Assembly: GCA_029974035.1 (NCBI GenBank)
Contig: JARKQG010000133.1
Coordinates: forward strand, 1-48,135
Origin: Eubacteriales bacterium
Lineage (GTDB): Bacteria > Bacillota_A > Clostridia > Christensenellales > Aristaeellaceae
DNA length: 48,135 bases
Direction of reading: 5' to 3'
Part shown: positions 24,451 to 32,769 of the stretch, piece by piece
How positions within the stretch are numbered: position 1 is the stretch's first letter
Layout: the number at the start of each line of letters is the position of its first letter
Notes under the pieces: model-generated
What the model saw: the letters and a program-made list of their open reading frames with translations, nothing else
What the model was told of the DNA's origin: nothing
Databases searched by the model: none
Made by a program: the position numbers and the translations under genes

Positions 24451-25020
24451 CTATGCCTTCGGCTCCTCGGCCGCGTCCTCCCCGGGTGCGGACGGCTCCT
24501 CGGCGGGGGGTTCCTCGGCGGGTGCCGGGGCGGGCGCGGGCCAGATGATCTCGGCGCCGCCGGCGTTCATCTGGCGGGGCGGCTCGGGTTCCGGCGCGGG
24601 CGCGCTCTCGGGTTCGGGCTGGGGCTCCGGTTCCGGGGCGGGCGCGGGCTCCGGACGGGCGGGCTTGGGCAGCTTCGTGCCGCAGCTGGCGCAGAAGCTG
24701 GCCTCGATGGGCTGCACGCCGCCGCAGTTGGGGCAGCGGCTCTGGCGCCTGAGCGCGTCGATTTCCTTGCGCATGGATTCGCACTCCTGCTCCAGTTCCG
24801 TGACCTTCTGGCAGAACATGTCGGCCGCTTCGTTGGCGCCGCCCGCTCCGCGCATGGAATAGTAGGCCTTGCCGATCTGCAGAAAGAGCTGCTCGACCTC
24901 GGCCTCTCTGGCGGCGATGCGGCTGTTGAGCCGCGCGACCTCGGCGGCCTCCGCGGTTTTCTGGCTCACGCTTTTGGCCACTTCGGACACGCGCTTTCCG
25001 AAACCCTGAAATAGTGGCAT
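24451..25020 (-). CDS. Coiled-coil zinc-ribbon protein with acidic Pro/Glu tail
   Basis: A 189-residue cytoplasmic protein of unknown function. Residues 1-90 are helical (MPLFQGFGKRVSEVAKSVSQ, then a coiled coil with a KAYYSMRG segment and an invariant-looking second helix). Residues about 97-120 form a two-CxxC zinc ribbon: CPNCGG and CASCG. The last 65 residues are a Pro/Ala/Glu low-complexity tail. Similar helix-plus-zinc-ribbon proteins occur widely in Clostridia, often called zinc ribbon domain-containing protein. The start is the ATG at 25020 with GAGGTG 8 bases upstream; an upstream in-frame ATG would add 38 residues with no conserved look. Confidence 0.75.
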   Translation of the reverse strand: MPLFQGFGKRVSEVAKSVSQKTAEAAEVARLNSRIAAREAEVEQLFLQIGKAYYSMRGAGGANEAADMFCQKVTELEQECESMRKEIDALRRQSRCPNCGGVQPIEASFCASCGTKLPKPARPEPAPAPEPEPQPEPESAPAPEPEPPRQMNAGGAEIIWPAPAPAPAEEPPAEEPSAPGEDAAEEPKA

Positions 25021-25263
25021 GCAATACACCTCATTTCCTGTCGCGTTCAAGTGTATGACGGACGGCCAGAATTCTTGCCGGTCCGAAGCAACTTCAAGCG
25101 TCCGCGCAGCTCCGGGTACCGGCGTCGCGCGCAAACGGCCGCCCCTGGCATACGATCAGTTTGCCCCATTTTACCGAAAAATGCAAGTGCATCGCGTCAA
25201 AATTCGTAAAAATGTATGGATTTAGCCGCAAACAACGCATACTGTTCCGGGGAGGCGTTGGGT

Positions 25264-25980
25264 TTGCTGACCATCTTTTTGCGCGCAATCATATTGTATC
25301 TTGTCATGGTGGCCACCATGCGCGCTACCGGAAAACACCAATTGGGGCAGTTTCAGCCCTACGAGTTCGCGCTGGCGATCATGGTGGCGGACCTGCTCGT
25401 CACGCCCATGGCGGACATCTCGACGCCGCTCTTTCACGGCCTCTTGCCCATCCTGGCGCTGTACGCGGTCAACGGCACGCTGACTTTGGCCTGCCTGAAG
25501 AGCGACCGCATCCGGGCGTTCATCTCCGGAAAGCCGTCGGTGGTGGTGAGCCGGGGGGTCATCGACCGGAAGGAGCTGGACCGGCTGTGCCTGAGCCTTT
25601 CGGACCTGCAGGAGGGGCTCCGGGAGGCGGGGCTTCTCGACCCCAGCAGCTGCGGCACCGCCATCGTGGAGACCGACGGCAACATCACCGCCTTTCCCCA
25701 CGCGGCCAAGCGCGCCGTGACCGCGGAGGACCTGAACCTGTCGCCCGGCTACGAGGGGATGCCGCTGGTGCTGATTGAAAACGGCCGCCTGCAGAAGCAC
25801 AACCTTTCGATGTCGGGCAAGGACGAGGCGTGGCTCCGGGCGCTGATCGGCCACTACGGGCTTGATCCCGCGGGCGTGCTGATCGCCAGCCTGGACACCC
25901 GGGGCGGCATGCACGTGCAGGACATGCGCGGAAGCCTTCTGCACATCCGGGCGCTGACCAGCCAGGAGGTCGTCTGGTAA
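25264..25980 (+). CDS. DUF421 (YetF-like) membrane protein, TTG start
   Basis: A 238-residue protein with three N-terminal membrane helices and a C-terminal soluble DUF421/YetF domain. The start is taken as TTG 25264: it gives MLTIFLRAIILYLVMVATMR, the normal N-terminus of the family (ML-T-FLR-IILY...MR--GK-QLG), and lies 8 bases after GGGGAGG. An ATG at 25216 would add 16 unconserved residues. QFQPYEFALAIMVADLL and the RGVIDRKELDRL...GLREAG region are family hallmarks. YetF-type proteins are often tied to sporulation or envelope stress, with an unknown molecular role. The stop TAA overlaps the next gene's ATG (TAATG). Confidence 0.88.
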   Translation: MLTIFLRAIILYLVMVATMRATGKHQLGQFQPYEFALAIMVADLLVTPMADISTPLFHGLLPILALYAVNGTLTLACLKSDRIRAFISGKPSVVVSRGVIDRKELDRLCLSLSDLQEGLREAGLLDPSSCGTAIVETDGNITAFPHAAKRAVTAEDLNLSPGYEGMPLVLIENGRLQKHNLSMSGKDEAWLRALIGHYGLDPAGVLIASLDTRGGMHVQDMRGSLLHIRALTSQEVVW

Positions 25981-26363
25981 TGCGCAAAAAGCTGATCGGC
26001 GTGATCGCGGTGACGATCGTGGCGGTGGCGTTCTGCATCGGCTGCCTTCTGGCCATCACCCACGTGGTGGACCGGATGGAGGCGATGTCGATGGAGGCGC
26101 AGGACGCCGCGGACCGTGGCGACACGAAGGCCGCCATCGAGTGGATGGCGCGCATGGCGACGGAGTGGGAGAAGCACCGGTCCTTCCTGGAAACGCTGAT
26201 CTCCCACGACGAAATGCACACCGTGGCGGAGCGCTACACCGAGGCGGAGATCAACCTCAAGCGCGACCACATGGACGATTTTTACAAGTCCATGGCGCTT
26301 TTGCAGGAGATCCTGGAGCACATCCGCGAGCAGGAGCGGGTGCGGCTGGGGAACATCCTGTAG
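25980..26363 (+). CDS. DUF4363-like small membrane-anchored protein
   Basis: A 127-residue protein with one N-terminal membrane helix (LIGVIAVTIVAVAFCIGCLL) and a helical extracytoplasmic domain with a W-x2-M-x8-H-x6-L-I-S-H-D-E pattern (WEKHRSFLETLISHDEMHTV). The layout and its place directly after a DUF421 gene match DUF4363 proteins, usual partners of YetF-like proteins. ATG overlaps the upstream TAA, so the two are co-translated. It ends with TAG only 4 bases before the convergent rpiB stop, with the palindrome TAGGCGCCTA across the junction. Confidence 0.8.
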   Translation: MRKKLIGVIAVTIVAVAFCIGCLLAITHVVDRMEAMSMEAQDAADRGDTKAAIEWMARMATEWEKHRSFLETLISHDEMHTVAERYTEAEINLKRDHMDDFYKSMALLQEILEHIREQERVRLGNIL

Positions 26364-26367
26364 GCGC

Positions 26368-26823
26368 CTACTCCGCGCGGCCGTCTCTTTCGATCTTCAT
26401 GATCATGTCCACCCGGCGCTGATGGCGGCCACCCTCAAACGGGGTGTCCAGGTAGGCGTCCACGATCATCTTGGCCAGTTCGCTGCCCACCACCCGCGCG
26501 CCGAAGCACAGGATGTTGCAGTTGTTGTGGGCGTGGGCCATCTTGGCGCTGTAAGGCTCGGAGCACGCCGCCGCGCGGATGCCCTCCACCTTGTTGGCCG
26601 CCAGGCTCATGCCGATGCCGGTGCCGCAGATCAGGATGCCCAAATCGCATTCGCCCCGGGCCACCGCGTGGGCGGCCATGTCGGCGTAGACGGGGTAATC
26701 GTCGGTGGGGCGGGGCTCCCGGATGTCGTAGACCACCGGGCTGAACCCCCGCGCTTCCAGATGGGCGCGGATGATCTCCCGCAGGTCGGCGGCGGCGTGG
26801 TCGGATGCAAGCGCAATTTTCAT
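26368..26823 (-). CDS. rpiB: Ribose-5-phosphate isomerase B / sugar-phosphate isomerase
   Basis: A 151-residue enzyme interconverting ribose-5-phosphate and ribulose-5-phosphate. MKIALASDHAAADL gives the phosphate-binding Asp-His; LICGTGIGMSLAANKVEGIR holds the catalytic cysteine and the GTGxGM loop; HNNCNILCFGARVVG holds the catalytic His and Asn. ATG 26823 is chosen because the conserved MKIA start and GAGGT spacing of 8 agree; a GTG at 26832 is less likely. It is the last gene of the nucleoside-type transporter operon, 47 bases after the second permease, which makes sense if ribose from nucleosides is the carbon gained. A LacAB-like role in another sugar cannot be excluded. Confidence 0.93.
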   Translation of the reverse strand: MKIALASDHAAADLREIIRAHLEARGFSPVVYDIREPRPTDDYPVYADMAAHAVARGECDLGILICGTGIGMSLAANKVEGIRAAACSEPYSAKMAHAHNNCNILCFGARVVGSELAKMIVDAYLDTPFEGGRHQRRVDMIMKIERDGRAE

Positions 26824-26870
26824 AATAAACACCTCTTGTCATATTGTGTGCGCCGGGGCGCGCCGGGCGC

Positions 26871-27830
26871 CTACCGCGTGCTCTTGTCGTAGGGCACGCC
26901 GCTGGCGCGGGGCGCCTGGGATTTGGCGCTGGTAAAGGCCAGCACGATCAGCGTGGCAACGTAGGGGATCATCTTGTAGACGTCCGAGGAGAGGGGCAGA
27001 TCCTTGAGGCCCGGAATGCCGGAGTAGGCCGCCGCGATGGTCTTCATCAGGCCGAAGAACAGCGCCGACAGAAGGATGCGCATCGGCTTCCACTGGCCAA
27101 AGATCAGAACCGCCAGCGCCAGAAAGCCGTAGCCGGCCACCGTGGCGTTGAAGTTGGTGGAGGTGGGCACCACGAACACGAGCCCCCCCAGCCCCGCCAG
27201 TGCGCCGGAGATCAGCACGCCCGCGTAGCGGATCTTGTATACGTTGACGCCCACGCTGTCCGCCGCCTGGGGGTGTTCGCCGCAGGCGCGCAGCCGGAGG
27301 CCGAACTTCGTCTTGTACAGCACGAAGGCCGACGCCGCCAGGATCGCGATCCCCACGTAGGTGGTGATGTAGCACCGCTGGAAAAGAAGCGGCCCCAGGA
27401 TCGGGATATCGCCCAGGTACGGCACCTTTTCGATGAAAAAGGTGTTGGTGAACTGGATCTGCTGCACGCCGTTTGACTGTAGCGTCCGCGCCAGGTAGAT
27501 CGAAAACGCCGGGGCGAACATGTTCAGCGCCGTGCCGGAGATCGTCTGGTCCGACCGGAGGGATACGGCCGCGTAGGCGTGGAAAAACGCGAACACGAGC
27601 CCGGCTCCCGCCGCGATCAGAATGGCCAGCAGAAGCTGTCCCTGCCCGCTCATGAAGCCCTGGGTTTTATTGAGAAAGAAGATCGACGCGAATGCGCCCA
27701 TCACCATGATGCCCTCCAGCGCGATGTTCACCACGCCGCTGCGCTCGGAGAACATGCCGCCCAGCGCCACGATCAGAAGGGGGATCGAAAAGAACAGCAT
27801 CTGCTGAAACAGGAAGAAAACCGTATCCAT
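26871..27830 (-). CDS. BMP-family ABC transporter, permease subunit 2 (YufQ/NupQ-like)
   Basis: A 319-residue membrane protein of the branched-chain/sugar permease superfamily, with about eight to nine helices. SERSGVVNIALEGIMVMGAF near the N-terminus is the defining motif of this subunit; GLRLRACGEHPQAADSVGVN in the cytoplasmic loop is the ATPase-coupling (EAA-like) segment. It works with the other permease, a double ATPase and the BMP binding protein to import nucleosides. Its ATG overlaps the upstream stop (TAATG), giving strict coupling. Confidence 0.92.
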   Translation of the reverse strand: MDTVFFLFQQMLFFSIPLLIVALGGMFSERSGVVNIALEGIMVMGAFASIFFLNKTQGFMSGQGQLLLAILIAAGAGLVFAFFHAYAAVSLRSDQTISGTALNMFAPAFSIYLARTLQSNGVQQIQFTNTFFIEKVPYLGDIPILGPLLFQRCYITTYVGIAILAASAFVLYKTKFGLRLRACGEHPQAADSVGVNVYKIRYAGVLISGALAGLGGLVFVVPTSTNFNATVAGYGFLALAVLIFGQWKPMRILLSALFFGLMKTIAAAYSGIPGLKDLPLSSDVYKMIPYVATLIVLAFTSAKSQAPRASGVPYDKSTR

Positions 27831-28948
27831 TATGCGCCCTCCCCTCCCGTTTCGTGGGCCCGCTGCGCCCGCCTTTTGCCGATGCGGCCGATCAGGTCCC
27901 GCACCAAGAGCGAGAAGGCGCTGAAGTAGATGACCATCGCGATGATGATGTCGATGACCTCCTGCATGTACTTGAGGCTCTGCAGATAGGAGCCGCCCAC
28001 CGATATGTAGGCCACAAACAGCGCCGAAAAGATGATGCCGATGGGGTTGGAGAGGCCCAAAAGCGCCACCGGAATGCCGTTGAAGCCCTGGGCGGAGAGC
28101 ACCTCCTCCATGTGGATGTGCATGCCGCTGGAGGGGGCCAGGTACATCAGCGCCCCGGCGGTGCCGGCCAGCGCCCCCGCCAGCACCATCGAAAGCATGA
28201 TCGTGCGCTTTTCGCTGATGCCCGCGTAGCGGGCGGCGTCCTTGTTGAAGCCGCAGGCGCGAAGCTCGTAGCCGAAGGTGGTCTTGTTGAGCAGCACGTA
28301 CATCACCACCGCCAGCGCGACGGCAATCAGGATGCCCGCGTTGACGCTGGACACATCCACGTACTTGCCGGTGAGGTTGTAGAAGATCTTGTCCAGCCCG
28401 CCCTTGGGGAGCACGGCGCTGGAAAGCACGTTTTTCGTCTGGTTCTTGGTGGGGTCAAACACGTCGGAGCCGCGGATCAGAAAGTTGATGCCGTACATGC
28501 CGATGTAGTTCATCATGATGGACGAGATGACCTCGTTGACGTTGAACCGCGCCTTGAAAAGCCCCGGCACCAGCCCCCAGAGGCCGCCCGCCAGCATGCC
28601 CATCAGAAGGCCGACGATCCAGTGGAGCGCGCCGGGCAGAAACGTCCACGTGACGCCCACCCACACGCTGACCGCGCCGCCAACCATCAGCTGGCCGGGC
28701 GCGCCGATATTGAAAAGCCCCGTGCGGAAGGCAAAACCCACCGAAAGGCCGGTCATGATCAGCGGCGTCGCCAGGTACAGCACCTGGCCCAGGCCCTTCA
28801 TGCCGTTGTTGAAGCCGCCCTTGAGGATGATGACCAGCCCCTGAAACGCGGTCTCCGGCCGGGTGACGAGCAGGATCACAAACCCGGCAATCAGCCCTGC
28901 CAGGATGGCGATCAGCGAGGCGGAGGCGTTTTTCAGGCCCTGCTTCAT
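27830..28948 (-). CDS. BMP-family ABC transporter, permease subunit 1 (YufP/NupP-like)
   Basis: A 372-residue membrane permease. GLSVGFAFRTGLFNIGAPGQ is the subunit's typical motif and FGYELRACGFNKDAARYAGI its coupling loop. About nine to ten hydrophobic segments. Its ATG overlaps the ATPase stop (28945-28948), and its TAA overlaps the ATG of the second permease. The family moves nucleosides in Streptococcus, Bacillus and Borrelia relatives, which is the basis for the substrate guess. Confidence 0.92.
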   Translation of the reverse strand: MKQGLKNASASLIAILAGLIAGFVILLVTRPETAFQGLVIILKGGFNNGMKGLGQVLYLATPLIMTGLSVGFAFRTGLFNIGAPGQLMVGGAVSVWVGVTWTFLPGALHWIVGLLMGMLAGGLWGLVPGLFKARFNVNEVISSIMMNYIGMYGINFLIRGSDVFDPTKNQTKNVLSSAVLPKGGLDKIFYNLTGKYVDVSSVNAGILIAVALAVVMYVLLNKTTFGYELRACGFNKDAARYAGISEKRTIMLSMVLAGALAGTAGALMYLAPSSGMHIHMEEVLSAQGFNGIPVALLGLSNPIGIIFSALFVAYISVGGSYLQSLKYMQEVIDIIIAMVIYFSAFSLLVRDLIGRIGKRRAQRAHETGGEGA

Positions 28949-30471
28949 GAGGCGCTCCCCCTTTTCGAACCGGACATGTACAGGCCGATCTCCTGGATGG
29001 AGGCGGCTTCCGGGTCGAGGCCGGCCACAATGCGGCCCTCGAAGATCACGCGGATCTGATCGGACAGGGACTTGACCTCGTCCAGCTCCAGCGAGATCAG
29101 CAGCACCGCGCAGCCCCGGTCCCGGGCCGCCACCAGCTGCCGGTGGATGTACTCGATGGCGCCCACGTCCAGGCCCCGGGTGGGCTGCACCGCGATGAGC
29201 AGGTCCGGCTCCAGGCTGATCTCCCGGGCGACGATGGCCTTTTGCTGGTTGCCGCCGGACATGGAGCGGGCGATGGTGATCGCGCCCTGGCCCGAGCGGA
29301 TGTCAAACCGGGCGATCAGATCCTCCGCGTGGGCCGCCACCCGGTCAAAGCGGATAAAGCCGCGGCGCTGGTAGGCCGGCATCTGGTAGCTTTTGAGCAC
29401 CAGGTTCTCCGACAGCGTGAAGTCCAGCACCAGCCCGTGCTTGTGCCGGTCCTCCGGGATATGGGAGATCTTCAGATCGTTGCGGTGGCGGATGGAGGCG
29501 CGGGAGATGTCCTCCCCATTCATCAGGATGCGCCCGCCGTCGATGGGCGCGAGGCCGGAGACGGCGTAGACCAGCTCGCTCTGTCCGTTGCCGTCGATGC
29601 CCGCGATGGTCACAATCTCGCCCCGGCGGACGGAGAAGCTCACGTCGTCCAGGAGCGGCTTATGGCGGTGCCGGGCGCGCATGGTCACGTGCTCCAGCGT
29701 CAGCACCGGCTCGCCCGGCGTGGCCCGGGTCTTTTCAATGGAGAAGTTGACCTTCCGGCCCACCATCATCTCGGAAAGGTCCTCCTTGCTGACGTCCGCC
29801 ACGCTCACCGTGCCGATGAGCCGGCCCTTGCGCAGCACCGTGCAGCGGTCGGCCAGCTCCTTGATCTCGGCCAGCTTGTGGGAGATGAAGAGGATGGACT
29901 TGCCCTCCGCCGCCAGCCCCCGCATGATGCGCATCAGATCCTCGATCTCCTGGGGCGTCAAAACCGCGGTGGGCTCGTCGAAGATCAGCACCTCGTTGTC
30001 GCGGTAGAGCATCTTGAGGATCTCCACCCGCTGCTGCATGCCCACGGTGGTGTCCTCGATCCGGGCGTCCGGGTCGATGGCAAAGCCGTAGCGCTCGGAC
30101 AGCGCCATTACGCGCGCCCGGGCCTCGTCCATGCGCAGCACGCCCCGGCGGACGGATTCGACGCCCAGCACGATGTTTTCCAGCACCGTCATGTTGTGCA
30201 CGAGCTTGAAGTGCTGGTGCACCATGCCGATGCCGGCGTCGTTGGCGTCGTTGGGGTTCATGATCCGGATGGGCCGGCCGTTTTTCAAAATCTCGCCGGC
30301 GTCCGGCTGGTAAAGGCCGAACAGCACGCTCATCAGCGTGGACTTGCCCGCGCCGTTCTCGCCCAGGAGCGCGTGAATCTCGCCCCGGGCCAGCCGGAGC
30401 GTGATGTCGTCGTTGGCGCGGATGCCGGGAAAGTCCTTGGTGATGCCGATCATCTCGATGACACAGTCCAA
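28945..30471 (-). CDS. BMP-family ABC transporter, double ATPase subunit (YufO/NupO-like)
   Basis: A 508-residue cytoplasmic protein with two fused ATPase domains. Domain 1: HALLGENGAGKSTLM (Walker A), a TTVGMQQRVEIL signature replacement and EVLIFDEPTAVLTPQE. Domain 2: degenerate Walker A (IVTIAGIDGNGQSELV), ARSMSGGNQQKAIVAREI, and LLIAVQPTRGLDVGAI. A degenerate second site is usual for this family. The start is called as TTG 30471 giving MDCVIEMIGITKDFPGIRAN: GGGGGAG is 8 bases upstream, whereas the GTG at 30480 is immediately against it. A stable hairpin separates it from the binding-protein gene. Confidence 0.92.
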   Translation of the reverse strand: MDCVIEMIGITKDFPGIRANDDITLRLARGEIHALLGENGAGKSTLMSVLFGLYQPDAGEILKNGRPIRIMNPNDANDAGIGMVHQHFKLVHNMTVLENIVLGVESVRRGVLRMDEARARVMALSERYGFAIDPDARIEDTTVGMQQRVEILKMLYRDNEVLIFDEPTAVLTPQEIEDLMRIMRGLAAEGKSILFISHKLAEIKELADRCTVLRKGRLIGTVSVADVSKEDLSEMMVGRKVNFSIEKTRATPGEPVLTLEHVTMRARHRHKPLLDDVSFSVRRGEIVTIAGIDGNGQSELVYAVSGLAPIDGGRILMNGEDISRASIRHRNDLKISHIPEDRHKHGLVLDFTLSENLVLKSYQMPAYQRRGFIRFDRVAAHAEDLIARFDIRSGQGAITIARSMSGGNQQKAIVAREISLEPDLLIAVQPTRGLDVGAIEYIHRQLVAARDRGCAVLLISLELDEVKSLSDQIRVIFEGRIVAGLDPEAASIQEIGLYMSGSKRGSAS

Positions 30472-30519
30472 GCGGGTCACTCCCCCGCGCGGCGCGGGCG
30501 CCGCGGCAGATATTTAAGC

Positions 30520-30548
30520 GGCAGGGGCGGAACGGGTCCGCCCCTGCC
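30520..30548 (-). other. Intercistronic hairpin between binding-protein and ATPase genes
   Basis: A perfect 12-bp stem (30520-30531 with 30537-30548) with a 5-base loop sits in the 92-base gap after the binding-protein gene. The following minus-strand sequence (GCTTAAATATC) is only weakly T-rich, so it may stabilise the upstream mRNA and partly attenuate downstream genes rather than fully terminate. Confidence 0.6.
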
Positions 30549-30563
30549 AGACGATGCGATGAA

Positions 30564-31622
30564 TTACCCGATCAGGTTGACCTTGACGATTTCGGGGTTG
30601 AGGTCCGCGGCGCTTTCCACCACGTCCTTCTGGGGCACGATTTCGCCGCTGGCCAGCTTGGCGTAGATGGCGTCATAGTCGGCCTGGGTGAACTTCTCAA
30701 ACTTGGAGGTGGCCATGGGCAGCTCGACGCCGCCCTTGTCCGCGCCCAGCACCCAGGCTTCGCCGCCGGGGAAGGAGCCCTCGTAGAAGGCGGTCAGCGC
30801 CTGCTCCACGGCGGCGCTCAGGCCCTTCATGGCCGAGGTAATGACCGTCGGGGATTCGCCGCTCTGGTCAACGTCCACGCCGATGACCTTGCCGCCGGCC
30901 GCTTCCGCCGCCGCCATGACGGAGTTGCCCACCGCGCCGCCGCAGGCGAAGACCACCTGGACGCCGTCGTTGTACCAGGACGAGGCCATGGCCTACGCTT
31001 CCGGCGTGGCCGCAAAGCCGCCGGTGTAGTTGTAGTTGACGGTGACATCGGAAAGGCCCAGCTCCTTGGCCGCGTAATCCGCGCCCTGCACGAAGCCGTA
31101 GCCGAAGCGCACCACCGCGGGCACCGCCATGCCGCCCATAAAGCCCAGCTTGGTGTAGCCGTCCTTCACCGCCGCGTAACCGGCCAGAAAGCCCGACTGC
31201 TCCTCGGCGAACACGATGCCCACCGCGTTCTTTTCGGTGCGGTAATCGGAATAGTCGGCGTTGTGGGGGTTGCCGTCGATCAGCACGAAGCTCACGTCCG
31301 GATACTTGTCCTGGGCGATGTAGATGGGCTCCTCAAACAGGTAGCCCGGCGTCACGATGATCTTGGCACCGTCGGCCACGGCCTGGTCGATGCGCTCCAC
31401 GTAGATTTCCGTGGATTGCGCGGAGGGCTGGTAGTAGTTGTAGGTCTTGCCGTTGGCATCCGCGAAGGCCTTGATGGCCTCCCAGGTGCCCTGGTTGAAG
31501 CTCTTGTCGTCGATGGTGCCGAGGTCGGTGATCATGCCGATCTCGTAGGAATCGGCCAGCGCTGCGGCGCACAGGCCCAGGCTGAGAACCAGCGCCAAAA
31601 TCAAGGAAACGGTTTTCTTCAT
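30564..31622 (-). pseudogene. BMP-family nucleoside-type binding protein, interrupted by an in-frame amber codon
   Basis: The full frame would give 352 residues, normal for this family, but TAG at 30993-30995 stops it after 209 codons. The same frame continues for 142 more codons with intact conserved sequence (AMASSWYNDGVQVVFACGGA, then KVIGVDVDQSG). Before the stop the protein reads SYEIGMITDLGTIDDKSFNQ, YLFEEPIYIAQDKYPDVSFV and YNYTGGFAATPEA. Relatives usually have Gln or Lys there, so one base change (CAG or AAG to TAG) explains it. The signal peptide MKKTVSLILALVLSLGLCAA ends in ALA-D; the only Cys has Leu at -1, so it is not a standard lipobox. Alternatives are a sequencing error or a recent null allele; recoding is unlikely because TAG ends other genes here. 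An internal ATG at 30989 could restart, but the product would lack a signal peptide. Confidence 0.85.
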
Positions 31623-31677
31623 AGCGGCTGCCCTCCCGAAAAACTATGTCGTCCGCGGCGCGGACGGGAACGTATAC

Positions 31678-31706
31678 ATTATACCAGACGGGGCGCGAAT
31701 AGGGAA
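31678..31706 (-). promoter_or_regulatory. Promoter of the nucleoside-type transporter operon
   Basis: On the minus strand TTCCCT (31701-31706), a 17-base spacer and TGG-TATAAT (31678-31683), an extended -10. The leader begins with a perfect GTCCGCG/CGCGGAC hairpin (31651-31665) and has GGGAGGG before the ATG. It is divergent from the promoter at 31731-31759. Confidence 0.8.
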
Positions 31707-31730
31707 GCGCCGCGCGCAAATTCTTCGGGT

Positions 31731-31759
31731 TTGACAGGCATTGCCAGAGGGTATATGAT
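31731..31759 (+). promoter_or_regulatory. Promoter of the SsuABC-like importer operon
   Basis: TTGACA (31731-31736), a 17-base spacer and TATGAT (31754-31759). The predicted initiation near 31766 leaves a leader of about 30 bases, too short for a riboswitch. Confidence 0.85.
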
Positions 31760-31797
31760 GATGTTGTGAATCTATGAAAAGGGGCGTTGAATGGCCG

Positions 31798-32766
31798 ATG
31801 AAAAAATTGCTTACGATGCTTGTCGCGCTGGCGATGCTGGTTGTTCCAATGGGCGCGGCCGTGGCGCAGGACGCCGGCCAGGCCGTGCGCGTGGCCTCGC
31901 TGAAGGGGCCGACCTCCATGGGCCTGGTCAAATTGATGCAGGACGACAAGGCGGCGGGCGCGTATTCGTTCACCGTCGCAGGCAGCGCGGACGAAATCGT
32001 GCCGCTTTTTGCCAAGGGCGAAGTGGACATCGCGCTGATTCCGTGCAACCTGGCCAGCGTGCTTTGGAATAAGCTGGAGGGCGGCGTGGCCGTCGCGGCG
32101 GTCAACACGCTGGGCGTTCTCTACGTGGTGGAGGCGGGGGATACCGTCCATTCGATCGAAGATCTCAAGGGCAAGACCCTCTATTCCACCGGCAAGGGCA
32201 CCACGCCCGAGTACGCGCTGGCCCATGTGCTGAAACTGAACGGCATGGACCCGGCGAAGGATCTGACCATCGAGTACAAGTCCGAGGCCACCGAGGTGGC
32301 GGCGGCGCTGTCGGCGGGCACGGTTTCGCTGGCAATGCTGCCCCAGCCCTATGTGACCGCCGTCATGGCCCAGAACAGCGCGCTGCGCGTGGCGCTGAGC
32401 CTGACCGACGAGTGGGCCAAGGCCGACCCCGAAAGCCAGATGGTCACCGGCGTGGTGGCGGTGCGCAGGGCCTTCGCGGAGGAGAACCCCGAAGCCCTTG
32501 AGGCCTTCATGACCCAGTACGGGGCCTCCACCGCCTACGTCAACGCCAACCCCGAGGAGGCGGGCGTCTGGATCGAGGAACTGGGCATTGCCAAGGCTGC
32601 GGTGGCGGTCAAGGCCATCCCCGCCTGCAACATCGTGTGCATCACCGGGGCGGACATGAAATCGGCCGTTTCCGGCTACCTGGCGGCGCTTTACGAGGCC
32701 GACCCGGCCTCCGTGGGCGGCGCGCTTCCGGACGACGGCTTCTACCTTACGGACGAAAAGGGCTGA
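31798..32766 (+). CDS. ABC importer binding protein, NMT1/SsuA-like
   Basis: A 322-residue exported periplasmic-binding-type protein. The signal peptide MKKLLTMLVALAMLVVPMGA ends around AVA-QDA and has no cysteine. The mature part VRVASLKGPTSMGLVKLMQD, then AGSADEIVPLFAKGEVDIAL and EDLKGKTLYSTGKGTTPEYA, is the pattern of NMT1/THI5/SsuA-like proteins that bind nitrate, sulfonates, taurine or pyrimidines. No TPP riboswitch or thiamine gene is nearby, so the ligand is open. ATG 31798 fits the signal peptide; the ATG at 31774 in the same frame is only about 8 bases from the predicted mRNA start. It is followed at 3 bases by the permease gene. Confidence 0.85.
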   Translation: MKKLLTMLVALAMLVVPMGAAVAQDAGQAVRVASLKGPTSMGLVKLMQDDKAAGAYSFTVAGSADEIVPLFAKGEVDIALIPCNLASVLWNKLEGGVAVAAVNTLGVLYVVEAGDTVHSIEDLKGKTLYSTGKGTTPEYALAHVLKLNGMDPAKDLTIEYKSEATEVAAALSAGTVSLAMLPQPYVTAVMAQNSALRVALSLTDEWAKADPESQMVTGVVAVRRAFAEENPEALEAFMTQYGASTAYVNANPEEAGVWIEELGIAKAAVAVKAIPACNIVCITGADMKSAVSGYLAALYEADPASVGGALPDDGFYLTDEKG

Positions 32767-32769
32767 GCC

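Noticed and set aside
24451..25020. TonB or translocation protein because of the Pro/Glu-rich tail
   Set aside because: There is no membrane anchor; the zinc ribbon and coiled coil define it better.
30993..30995. Amber codon as recoded amino acid (pyrrolysine or code change)
   Set aside because: TAG is the natural stop of several intact genes in the window (coaD, HD hydrolase, GT2-GtrA, ABC-2 permease), and no pyl genes or structured insertion signal are visible, so a plain nonsense change is simpler.
31623..31677. Purine riboswitch ahead of the nucleoside-type transporter
   Set aside because: The leader of about 50 bases holds one short GC hairpin and not the three-way junction with its two loops.
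31760..31797. TPP riboswitch upstream of the NMT1/THI5-like binding protein
   Set aside because: The leader is only about 30 bases and lacks the CUGAGA core, so thiamine-precursor uptake is not supported.
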